Source: Anaerolineae bacterium UTCFX2 (GTDB lineage: Bacteria > Chloroflexota > Anaerolineae > Anaerolineales > UBA4823). From it: a stretch of 64,000 nt of DNA. The stretch is taken from positions 1-64,000 of the forward strand of contig MWTA01000020.1 in the NCBI GenBank assembly GCA_002050125.1, given 5' to 3'. The position numbers and the translations under genes were made by a program. The notes below the pieces were generated by a model. It was not told the origin of the DNA. It was given only the letters and a program-made list of their open reading frames with translations, and made no database searches. Shown here one piece after another: positions 1 to 7,050 of this stretch. The number at the start of each line of letters is the position of its first letter. The stretch's first letter is position 1.

Positions 1-465
1 GGCGGCGTGGACCGGATTTACGTGCTGGCGCCGCTGGGCGGTGGAGTGATGATCGCTCAAGGCGGGGTGTATTCGTATTATGAATTCTCGCTTCATCGCA
101 GCCGGGCGATCAATAAAACCGGTTGGCGCAGGATGCTGGTTGATTCGCCCCCGCCGCCGCCCGAGTGGGTGACCAAGTCTCTGTACATGCCGGAAGGCGT
201 GCCGATTGACGCTCTGGCATACCGGATTGGCGAGTTCTACCGCGTCAAGCCGGCGGTCAACCTCAGCCTGCGCAGCTCCCCGGGGCGCGACGCGCGCATT
301 GCCCAACTCGCTGCGCCCGGCGAGATCCTAGAGATCATCGAGGGTCCAGTCGCAGCCAACGGGCTGACCTGGTGGAAAGTGCGGGTGGAGCGCGAAGCTT
401 CCGAGCCAATCGAGGGCTGGATCTTTGAGAACCAGGACTGGATTGAACGGGCATGGGATTATTAA
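1..465 (+). CDS. C-terminal part of a DUF3160-like protein with SH3b domain (partial)
   Basis: The reading frame is open from the first base, so the gene begins outside the window and only about 154 residues are visible. The first 60 residues resemble the end of DUF3160 proteins (a SYYEF-like stretch followed by a proline-rich PPPPPEW segment). Residues from about 80 onward look like a bacterial SH3 domain: a VNLSLRSSPG motif, then a WWKVRV strand and a GWI strand. SH3b domains usually bind cell-wall or protein ligands outside the membrane. No membrane segment or signal is visible in this fragment. The DUF3160 assignment is by recognition of the pattern only and the function is unknown. Confidence 0.6.
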   Translation, partial: GGVDRIYVLAPLGGGVMIAQGGVYSYYEFSLHRSRAINKTGWRRMLVDSPPPPPEWVTKSLYMPEGVPIDALAYRIGEFYRVKPAVNLSLRSSPGRDARIAQLAAPGEILEIIEGPVAANGLTWWKVRVEREASEPIEGWIFENQDWIERAWDY

Positions 466-512
466 TCATTCAAAGTTAGAATTGAGAATTGCAAGAGCAT
501 GGAAAAACCAAC

Positions 513-1496
513 ATGATCCGAATGCTGTATTTATCTGCCGATGGGAAGCTCCTCGCCGATCTCAATCTGATTGATCTGGAGATCAGCCTGCATGACCCCA
601 AGGGGGTGATCTGGGTCGATTTTGAAGGCGCGCCAAACGCAGAAGCCGAACCGATTTTGCGCGATAAGTTCCATTTTCACCCGCTGGCAATCGATGACGC
701 CTTGCAAGAAAATCACTCACCCAAGCTGGATGATTGGGGCAGTTACTTGTATATTGTGATGCATACCATCCTGTTTGACCCCGCCGAAGGGGAGGTAAAG
801 ACGCAGGAGCTGGATTTCTTTGTCGGCAGCAACTACCTGGTCACCCATCACGATGCGCCGATCGAAGCAGTCGATCAAATCTGGAAGACCTGCCAGCGCG
901 ATGAGCGGATCATGAAGGGAGGTCCTGATCACCTGCTGTACCGCATCCTTGACGAGATCGCCTCCCGCTATATGCCGGTGGTCGAAAAGCTCGATCTGGC
1001 GATCGACGAACTGGAGGACGACATCTTTATCGGGAAGAATACCGCTACGCTGGAAAAGCTGTTCACCCTCAAGCGCGCCGTGCTATATCTGCAGCGCATC
1101 CTGGCGCGCCAGCGCGAAGTGCTCAACCAACTGGCGCGCGACCCATACGACCAGATCGACGCCAAAGACCGGGTGTACTTCCGCGACGTTTACGATCACC
1201 TGGTGCGCCTGTACGACATCATCGAGAGCGTGCGGGACCTGATCAGCGGGACGATGGATACCTATCTCTCGGTCATCAACAACCGCATGAACGAGATCAT
1301 GAAAACTCTGACGGTGATAACGACCTTATTTATGCCGCTGTCATTTGTCACCGGGTTTTTTGGAATGAACTTTCTCCAGCCAAGCGCGCCGCTGAATATC
1401 TGGACGGGTCTTCCGGCGTTCTTGGTCACGCTGGCAATCATTTTATTTACCCCGCTGGTTATGTTCGGGTGGATGCGCCACCGCAAGTGGATGTGA
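513..1496 (+). CDS. corA: CorA-type magnesium/divalent metal transporter
   Basis: 327 residues, the normal CorA size. It has an N-terminal cytoplasmic alpha/beta domain, a long helical region, and two C-terminal membrane helices. The signature GMN motif sits at about residues 284-286 (context GFFGMNF) at the end of the first membrane helix, and the protein ends in a basic cytoplasmic tail (MRHRKWM). CorA forms a pentameric inner-membrane channel that imports Mg2+ and sometimes Co2+ or Ni2+. I chose ATG 513. A TTG at 489 would add eight residues without a better ribosome site. Neither start has a strong Shine-Dalgarno sequence. It stands alone between the DUF3160-like gene and the YbaK-type gene. 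Confidence 0.9.
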   Translation: MIRMLYLSADGKLLADLNLIDLEISLHDPKGVIWVDFEGAPNAEAEPILRDKFHFHPLAIDDALQENHSPKLDDWGSYLYIVMHTILFDPAEGEVKTQELDFFVGSNYLVTHHDAPIEAVDQIWKTCQRDERIMKGGPDHLLYRILDEIASRYMPVVEKLDLAIDELEDDIFIGKNTATLEKLFTLKRAVLYLQRILARQREVLNQLARDPYDQIDAKDRVYFRDVYDHLVRLYDIIESVRDLISGTMDTYLSVINNRMNEIMKTLTVITTLFMPLSFVTGFFGMNFLQPSAPLNIWTGLPAFLVTLAIILFTPLVMFGWMRHRKWM

Positions 1497-1582
1497 AATG
1501 GATTTGGAATTCAGAGGAAGTAAAAATAGACTTTATCTTCCTTTTTCACCGGTCGGGTTATTTTATTCGCTAAGGAGGTAAG

Positions 1583-2068
1583 ATGAGCGACAAACTGAGC
1601 CCCAGCGCGCAGAAAATTCAGCAGGCATTGGAGACGCGGGGCGTCAAGCTGCAGGTGATCGAGTTGGCTGATTCGACTCGTACGTCAGCTGAGGCCGCCC
1701 AAGCGATCGGCTGCGGGGTGGGGCAAATCGTAAAATCGCTGGTTTTCAAAGCCAAGCGTTCAGAGCGTCCGATCCTGGTGATTGCCAGCGGCGTTAACCG
1801 GGTGGACGAACGGCGGATCGAAAAGCTCATTGGAGAGCCGTTGGGCAAGGCTGACGCGGATTTTGTGCGGGCGCGCACGGGCTTTGTCATCGGCGGCGTC
1901 CCGCCGTTTGGGCACGCCGAACCGGTCGAGACTTTCATCGACCAGGATTTACTCAATTACAGCGAGCTTTGGGCGGCTGCCGGAACCCCCCATGCGGTTT
2001 TTCGCCTCACGCCGGATGAGTTGCTTTTCTTATCCGACGGGAAAGTCGCGCCGGTAAAACAAGAATGA
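1583..2068 (+). CDS. YbaK/ProX-type aminoacyl-tRNA deacylase
   Basis: 161 residues forming a single YbaK/aminoacyl-tRNA-editing domain. The family lysine is visible in IVKSLVFKA (about residue 49) and the glycine-rich substrate loop is GGVPPFGH (about 105-112). Members hydrolyse mischarged aminoacyl-tRNAs in trans, for example Cys-tRNA(Pro) or Ala-tRNA(Pro). Which one this protein edits cannot be told from the sequence. Translation is well supported by a TAAGGAGGTAAG ribosome site just before ATG 1583. The stop overlaps the start of the next gene (ATGA at 2065), so the two are probably co-translated. Confidence 0.88.
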   Translation: MSDKLSPSAQKIQQALETRGVKLQVIELADSTRTSAEAAQAIGCGVGQIVKSLVFKAKRSERPILVIASGVNRVDERRIEKLIGEPLGKADADFVRARTGFVIGGVPPFGHAEPVETFIDQDLLNYSELWAAAGTPHAVFRLTPDELLFLSDGKVAPVKQE

Positions 2069-3036
2069 CCCCATCGCTCGGAGTGGTCTTTCACCCAGCG
2101 TTTCCGCCCGAAACGCTGCCTGACTACGCCAGGAGAGCCGAAGCAGCCGGCTTAGACGAACTCTGGTTCTGGGAGGACTGTTTCTATGCCGGCGCGTTTA
2201 CGAGCGCGGCGGTTGCGCTTGGCGCGACCCGCAAGATCAAAGTGGGCATCGGGATCCTGCCGGCAGTGGCGCGCAACCCGCTGTTTGCCGCGATGGAAAT
2301 CACCACCCTGGCGCGGTTGTATCCGGGGCGATTCCTGCCCGGGTTTGGGCACGGAGTCGACCTGTGGATGAAACAGATCGGCGCTTATCCGAAGTCCCCG
2401 CTGAAAACCCTTGGCGAGACAGTCGAGGCGGTGCGGCGGTTGCTGCACGGCGAGAAGGTGACGCTGCATGGGAATCATGTTCACCTGGACGAGGTTCAAA
2501 TGCGCCTGGTCGCTGAAGTGGTCCCGCCGCTTTTTATCGGCGGCATTCGCGAAAAATCTCTGCGGCTCGCAGGACGGCACGGAGATGGCGCGATCCTGAC
2601 GGCGCTCTCATCGCCGGCTTACGTGCGTTGGGCGGGTGAACAGATCCGGTCTGGGATGGAGGAGAGCGGACGCCGGCAAAACCAGCGGGTGGTCTTTGTG
2701 CTATGCCAGGTCGATCCGGAAGGTTTGGCGGCGCGCCTCAGCGCGCGGGGGGCGATTGCCGCAGGCGTCGCCCGCGGCGACCCGCACCTTAAATCGCTGG
2801 GGATCGCCGAGCAAGCCGTGGAAATGGTGCAAACGTATGGGGTGGAAGGCGCAGCCGCGCGCATTCCAGAGGCCTGGGTGGACGAACTGGCGGCTGCCGG
2901 TACCCCGCATCAGGCAGCCGCGATGCTAAAGCGGCTGGAGGACGCCGGCGCCGATTCTATCGTGCTGCAATCGATCACCGCCGACCCGGCAGACCTGGAC
3001 GTCTACATTCACAGCCTGCTGCCGCTGCTAAAGTAA
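2065..3036 (+). CDS. LLM-class flavin-dependent oxidoreductase (luciferase-like)
   Basis: 323 residues with the bacterial luciferase-like TIM-barrel pattern: an N-terminal strand followed by YARRAEAAGLDELWFWED, then TRKIKVGIGILP, then RFLPGFGHG and PPLFIGG. These correspond to the FMN or F420 binding barrel of LLM enzymes. The cofactor (FMNH2 or reduced F420) and the substrate cannot be decided from sequence alone. The nearby DDN-type reductase at 13962-14549 hints that a deazaflavin might be used in this organism. The start overlaps the stop of the editing protein by four bases, so they form an operon. Confidence 0.82.
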   Translation: MTPSLGVVFHPAFPPETLPDYARRAEAAGLDELWFWEDCFYAGAFTSAAVALGATRKIKVGIGILPAVARNPLFAAMEITTLARLYPGRFLPGFGHGVDLWMKQIGAYPKSPLKTLGETVEAVRRLLHGEKVTLHGNHVHLDEVQMRLVAEVVPPLFIGGIREKSLRLAGRHGDGAILTALSSPAYVRWAGEQIRSGMEESGRRQNQRVVFVLCQVDPEGLAARLSARGAIAAGVARGDPHLKSLGIAEQAVEMVQTYGVEGAAARIPEAWVDELAAAGTPHQAAAMLKRLEDAGADSIVLQSITADPADLDVYIHSLLPLLK

Positions 3037-3063
3037 CGGGAGCAAGAACTGTGGAAGGGCAGT

Positions 3064-3092
3064 TTGCTTTTTCTGCGGTTTGCGCGTATAAT
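3064..3092 (+). promoter_or_regulatory. Probable sigma-70 type promoter upstream of moaA
   Basis: A TTGCTT hexamer at 3064-3069 and a perfect TATAAT at 3087-3092 are separated by 17 bases. Transcription would start near 3099, giving a leader of about 100 nt before moaA. A second TATAAT lies at 3146-3151 inside an inverted repeat, so two starts are possible. Confidence 0.5.
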
Positions 3093-3131
3093 TTATAATA
3101 ATAACTTCTAATTTATCTAAAAAATCTGTTC

Positions 3132-3159
3132 CTGAACGAATGACTTATAATACGTTCAG
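3132..3159 (+). promoter_or_regulatory. Inverted repeat bracketing a second -10 element of moaA
   Basis: CTGAACG at 3132-3138 and its exact reverse complement CGTTCAG at 3153-3159 are separated by 14 bases that contain TATAAT (3146-3151). The arms would lie just upstream of the -10 and at the transcription start, where a repressor would block polymerase. No matching regulator gene is nearby. Confidence 0.35.
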
Positions 3160-3198
3160 CGAGCATTTGGCTGAAGACGGATTACCGGTGTCTTTCTA

Positions 3199-4179
3199 AT
3201 GGCTATCGATCGTTTTGGACGTAATATCAATTATCTGCGCATCAGCCTGACGGATCACTGCAATTTGCGCTGCCTCTACTGCATGCCCGAGGACATGACC
3301 TTCCGTCCGAACCCGGAGTTGATGCAGGATGACGAGTTGCTGCTGCTGGTGCGGTTGTTTGCGCAGTTGGGGTTCGAGAAATACCGGCTCACCGGCGGCG
3401 AGCCGACCGTTCACCCGCGCGTGGTCGAACTGGTGCGCGCGATCAAAAAGAACCCCGGAGTGCGCTCGCTCACGATGACCACCAACGGCGTTCTGCTCCC
3501 GCGCCTGGCTAAGCCGCTGGCAGAGGCTGGGTTGGACCGGGTGAACATCAGCCTGGATACGCTCGACCCCAAGAAATTTCAGCGTCTGACCCGCCGGGGC
3601 AAACTGGAACAGGTCTGGGAAGGGATCCAGGCAGCCGAAGCGGCGGGGCTGGTTCCGGTCAAGCTCAACGTGGTGGTTGTGCGCGGGTACAACGAGGGGG
3701 ATGTGGCGGATCTGGCGCGGCTATCGCTGAGCCATGCCTGGCAGATTCGTTTTATCGAGATGATGCCCTTTGCCGGCTCGACCGATCTCCAGCTTCAAGC
3801 GACCGTCACTGCCGCGGAGATCCGCCAGCGGATCGAGGCTGAACTTGGCGCGCTGGAGGTTGTGAACGGCGGCGAACTGGACGGCGAAACGCGCCTCTTC
3901 CGCCTGCGGGGCGGGGTGGGGGAAGTGGGCTTTATTTCATCCGTTACCATGCCGTTTTGTGCAGCCTGCACGCGCGCCCGGCTGACCGCGGACGGTCGCC
4001 TTAGGTTATGCCTGCTGCGCGAGGGCGAGGTGGATCTGCTCACACCGCTGCGGGCGGGCGCCAGCCTCGAGGATCTGCGCCAGCTCATTTTGGATGGGGT
4101 CTGGGTGAAGCCGTGGGGTCACGGTTTGGCGGAAGGTTTGATCCCGCTCAACCGGGTGATGTCCGAAATCGGGGGGTGA
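3199..4179 (+). CDS. moaA: GTP 3',8-cyclase MoaA (radical SAM)
   Basis: 326 residues. Residues 21-28 hold the radical SAM cluster motif CNLRCLYC (Cx3Cx2C). A second cluster motif (CAACT followed 13 residues later by Cys) begins near residue 254. The protein ends in Gly-Gly, as MoaA proteins require. It converts GTP to 3',8-cyclo-7,8-dihydro-GTP, the first step of molybdenum cofactor synthesis, with MoaC acting next. No moaC, mog or moe operon is adjacent. The MoeB-like protein at 47671 appears to serve cysteine synthesis instead. ATG 3199 places the conserved IDRFGR segment at the N-terminus but has no obvious ribosome site. It converges on the DUF92 gene. Confidence 0.95.
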   Translation: MAIDRFGRNINYLRISLTDHCNLRCLYCMPEDMTFRPNPELMQDDELLLLVRLFAQLGFEKYRLTGGEPTVHPRVVELVRAIKKNPGVRSLTMTTNGVLLPRLAKPLAEAGLDRVNISLDTLDPKKFQRLTRRGKLEQVWEGIQAAEAAGLVPVKLNVVVVRGYNEGDVADLARLSLSHAWQIRFIEMMPFAGSTDLQLQATVTAAEIRQRIEAELGALEVVNGGELDGETRLFRLRGGVGEVGFISSVTMPFCAACTRARLTADGRLRLCLLREGEVDLLTPLRAGASLEDLRQLILDGVWVKPWGHGLAEGLIPLNRVMSEIGG

Positions 4180-4209
4180 GCCGGGCGGGACGGCGCTAAC
4201 CGGGGGATT

Positions 4210-5016
4210 TCAAAGGATGCGCAGACCCATATAGATCAGGGCGCAAATCAGAGCTCCGAACAGCGAAGCGATAAAGTTGACCCAATCGTTATCCAACCAG
4301 CTCCAACCGCGGATCTGGTGGGTTGGCGAACCGCAGAGGTGCACGGGGTGGCGCTCGGTTTCTTTTTCACAGACCGGACACCAATAAATCGCCTGCAGGG
4401 TCGCGCCCAGGAGGGAATCGAGGAAAGCGCCCGCGGTTCCGCCCAAAACGGCAGCCAGGAATAGAGCCGCCGGGTCTGGGCTTGAGCCAAAGATCATCGC
4501 CAGAAGCCCCACCAGCGCGGCGCCGCTCATGGCTGCCAGGCTGCCCAGCAGGCTGATTGCGCCCGACGCGCCATACTCCATCGGCTGCCAGGTTGTGATC
4601 AGGCGCGGCGGCTGCGGGTTCAACACACCTAATTCGGTTGCCCAGGTATCCGCATTGACCGCTGCCATCGCCCCGGCATACGCCGCCCAGAGCCAGGTTT
4701 CCCCCGGAAGCAGGGCGTGTAAAATCGCCAGGACCGCGCCCAGCCCTCCGTTTGCCAGCACCTGACCCCAATCGCGCTGACTGCCTTTGGAGAATTTTTC
4801 GCTCAATGTCTGTTTTCGCCGTCCAGCGAGGCGCGAGAGCAGGCTGGATGACAGGAAAAAGGCGAGCAGGAGCGCCGCCCAGGGCAAGCCGCCGATGCCA
4901 AAAATCAACCCGCCAGTCAACGCGGCTGCGAGCGCCCCGCTGCGGTTGAGCGCTTTGGCTTTCCACGCCAGGGCTGCGACGATGATACCCAGGAGAATTC
5001 CAAGAAAAAGCTGCAT
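4210..5016 (-). CDS. DUF92 family integral membrane protein
   Basis: 268 residues, mostly hydrophobic, with about six membrane segments. The family pattern is visible: an N-terminal AKALNRSGALAAALTGGLIFG stretch, the ANGGLGAVLAIL segment, an ADTWATELG motif and a GTAGAFLDSLLGA segment. Plant and cyanobacterial relatives include VTE6 (phytyl-phosphate kinase), so an isoprenoid phosphate kinase role is possible, but bacterial members are mostly uncharacterised. A C-terminal pair CPVC plus CG near residue 220 could bind a metal. The gene follows the PH-domain gene on the same strand, with three short direct repeats in the 72-base gap. Confidence 0.8.
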   Translation of the reverse strand: MQLFLGILLGIIVAALAWKAKALNRSGALAAALTGGLIFGIGGLPWAALLLAFFLSSSLLSRLAGRRKQTLSEKFSKGSQRDWGQVLANGGLGAVLAILHALLPGETWLWAAYAGAMAAVNADTWATELGVLNPQPPRLITTWQPMEYGASGAISLLGSLAAMSGAALVGLLAMIFGSSPDPAALFLAAVLGGTAGAFLDSLLGATLQAIYWCPVCEKETERHPVHLCGSPTHQIRGWSWLDNDWVNFIASLFGALICALIYMGLRIL

Positions 5017-5041
5017 GGCGGTCTATCGTGAGGTGTTGGTT

Positions 5042-5073
5042 AATGTGGGATACGTGTGGAATAATGTGGGATA
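5042..5073 (-). repeat. Three tandem 10-11 base repeats in front of the DUF92 gene
   Basis: Read on the minus strand the segment contains TATCCCACAT, TATTCCACAC and TATCCCACAT in direct orientation, with periods of 10 and 11 bases (one helical turn each). It lies 26 bases upstream of the DUF92 start. The units look like DnaA boxes (TTATNCACA) with one extra C, and may be a protein-binding array. Confidence 0.5.
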
Positions 5074-5088
5074 AACCTACAACCGGGA

Positions 5089-5997
5089 CTAACCCGAGTG
5101 CAGGATAAAGAACACCGCCAGAAGGTAAAGGACCGCAGTCAGGGCGCTGCTGGTCCAGAGCACAAATGCCACCGGGCGGCTTTCAGGTTGGCGAAAAAAG
5201 AACAAACCCAGCAGCAGCGCGGTGAGAAAAAACAAGAAATTCAAGAACGGCAACAGCATCAGCCGCGCGGCCGGCAGAGGGTCTGCTGGAAAGCCAGCCG
5301 GCGTGAAGCCCAGCGAGACTTCGCTGCGCGCGCTGATGGCAAGACTGACCCACACCCACAGCGCAAGGCTGGCGAGAATGCTGGTCAGCAGAAGCGCTCG
5401 GGCGGGTATGGAAGTCCAAACTCGCTGCAGCATAAGTGAAGGGTAGACCGCGCGCTCAGGTAGCGGGGTCAGCGAACCTAATTCGATGAAGCGCTGGTAA
5501 ATCTGGAGGAATTCTTCAGGCTGGGCGGGTGAGATGACATAACCTCCCCCCGGCGTAGCGATCATGATGAGGTGATTGACATCTGCAGCCAAGTACTCGA
5601 TTTCTCCGCCGCCCGGGATGCGCCGGAGTCCAAGCACCGCCCCGGGAACCCGAATCAGCGGTAAAGGCAAGGGCGCGGTAAGCTCAGAAGCCGGGTGCAC
5701 CCAGAGGATCTCGTCGCTGGGGATATCCTGGCTGCGCAAACCCCAGCGCAGCCGGATGCCGCCCTGGGTCAAGATATAGACGGCGCTGCGTAACCCATAG
5801 ACGCGATAAGCCAGCGCCAGGACCGCCGCTGCAACTGCCAGGACGAACAGCAGATACAGCAGGCTGGTTTCCAGGGCGCTGGCTTGGGTGGACTGCCAGA
5901 TACCGCCAATGCCAACGAGCGTGAGCAGCACAATGCTGCCGAGCAAAAAGATCGTCCCCATGCGACGATTCGGCTGGAAAGCGTACTCGTCTTGCAT
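5089..5997 (-). CDS. Membrane protein with bacterial PH-like domain
   Basis: 302 residues. Two membrane helices lie at about 14-36 and 42-64 and two more near the C-terminus (about 205-225 and 240-265). Between them a soluble part (about 75-180) with GIRLRWGLRSQDIPSDEILWV resembles the bacterial PH domain found in YdbS/DUF304-type proteins, where an aromatic-rich barrel faces the cytoplasm. The function is unknown. It is downstream of the SIMPL-domain gene on the same strand with a 19-base gap and so is likely co-transcribed with it and with DUF92. Confidence 0.65.
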   Translation of the reverse strand: MQDEYAFQPNRRMGTIFLLGSIVLLTLVGIGGIWQSTQASALETSLLYLLFVLAVAAAVLALAYRVYGLRSAVYILTQGGIRLRWGLRSQDIPSDEILWVHPASELTAPLPLPLIRVPGAVLGLRRIPGGGEIEYLAADVNHLIMIATPGGGYVISPAQPEEFLQIYQRFIELGSLTPLPERAVYPSLMLQRVWTSIPARALLLTSILASLALWVWVSLAISARSEVSLGFTPAGFPADPLPAARLMLLPFLNFLFFLTALLLGLFFFRQPESRPVAFVLWTSSALTAVLYLLAVFFILHSG

Positions 5998-6016
5998 GGG
6001 GAGATTTATACCACTA

Positions 6017-6754
6017 TTATTGAATCTGATAGACGATGTTCACTTCAATCGTCAGGGCAAGCTGTCCGGCTTCGACCGGAACCGAAGCGGGCGCTGCCAT
6101 TACGCTGTCGCGCATGGCATACATCGGGGCGGGGGCGCTGCTGGTGTACTCGCTGATCGTCTGCACCGGACCGAGCGTCACACCAGCCGCCTTAGCCAGT
6201 TCCTGGGCTTTGGCGTGAGCATTGTCTACCGCCGCGGCGCGAGCCTGAGATTGCACTGCTGTCGGGTCGGAAACATCGAACTGGATGCCGTTGATCGAAT
6301 TGGCGCCCGACTTGACCACCTCGTTGAGGATTTTTCCAACCTGATCCAGATCGCGCACCGTGACGTAGACCGAGTTGTCGACGATGTATAAGACCACGCC
6401 GGTCGGTTTGCCCTCCGTGTCGTATTCACGTTGGGGATAGATGCTGAAGTTGGTGGTCTGGATGTCTTTAGCGGCGACGCCCATCGCTTTGAGGGTATCG
6501 ATCACCTCAGCGGTGCTGGTGTTGTTTTCGGCGACGGCTTTCATTGCATCGCGCCCTTCGATGTGCACGCCAACGGTTATGTTGGCGATGTCGGGAGTGG
6601 CGAAGACTTTCCCGCTCCCGCTCACCGTTAGCGTGCGCGGCGGGGTTGTTTCGCTGGAGGGGGGCTGGGTCTGGGCGAAGGCTGCGCCGGCGCAGCCAGT
6701 CAGGACGATTGCGGCTAGCATAACTGCTGGGGTTAGAACCGATTTGACTTTCAT
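6017..6754 (-). CDS. SIMPL (DUF541) domain lipoprotein
   Basis: 245 residues. It begins with a lipoprotein signal (LTGCAG, Cys 21), so it is probably exported and lipid-anchored. The rest is one SIMPL domain: LTVSGSGKVFATPDIANITVGV at the start, an IQTTNFSIYPQ segment, and an NGIQFDVSD segment before the conserved helix rich in Ala. SIMPL proteins are periplasmic or surface proteins of unclear function (BP26 of Brucella forms channel-like barrels). The start has a good ribosome site (GAGAGGAG, 6 bases upstream). It heads the minus-strand group SIMPL, PH-domain, DUF92. Confidence 0.85.
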   Translation of the reverse strand: MKVKSVLTPAVMLAAIVLTGCAGAAFAQTQPPSSETTPPRTLTVSGSGKVFATPDIANITVGVHIEGRDAMKAVAENNTSTAEVIDTLKAMGVAAKDIQTTNFSIYPQREYDTEGKPTGVVLYIVDNSVYVTVRDLDQVGKILNEVVKSGANSINGIQFDVSDPTAVQSQARAAAVDNAHAKAQELAKAAGVTLGPVQTISEYTSSAPAPMYAMRDSVMAAPASVPVEAGQLALTIEVNIVYQIQ

Positions 6755-6978
6755 TGTATTTCTCCTCTCGTGTTTTTCTCGCGGCTCAGGTTGATTTAGC
6801 CGGTGATGAAATTGTGATCCAAACTAGATCAGAGCAGTAGACGCATATCCATTAATTTGAGTTCCCGGCTTTCGGTCAGAATCTTGCATACATGGGCGCA
6901 ATGGCTCGTGCGGTCAATCCGCGGCGCGTTTTTATATGTTTTTCTAACGCCATACATGCGTTATGTTGATATTGCCAG

Positions 6979-6987
6979 TGTTATAAT
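6979..6987 (+). promoter_or_regulatory. Extended -10 promoter of clpC
   Basis: TGT immediately before TATAAT (6982-6987) forms an extended -10. No good -35 is present at the right distance. The start would be near 6994, about 57 nt ahead of the clpC start. No CIRCE element or CtsR-type heptad repeat was seen in the 296-base gap 6755-7050. The rest of the gap holds the ribosome site of the divergent SIMPL gene and nothing else I recognise. Confidence 0.5.
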
Positions 6988-7050
6988 CCCCAGAAGGAGT
7001 ATTGGAGCTTTTCACAAGGCTGGGATTCTGACAATTAAGGAAAAAAGACT

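Noticed and set aside
4367-4966. 199-residue open frame antiparallel in register to DUF92 on the same strand
   Set aside because: Arg/Gly/Ala-rich out-of-frame translation of the DUF92 gene, a shadow of GC-rich coding sequence.
5042-5073. Replication origin based on DnaA-like repeats
   Set aside because: Each unit has an extra base compared with DnaA boxes, there are only three, and dnaA, dnaN and gyrB are not nearby; no AT-rich unwinding region is evident.
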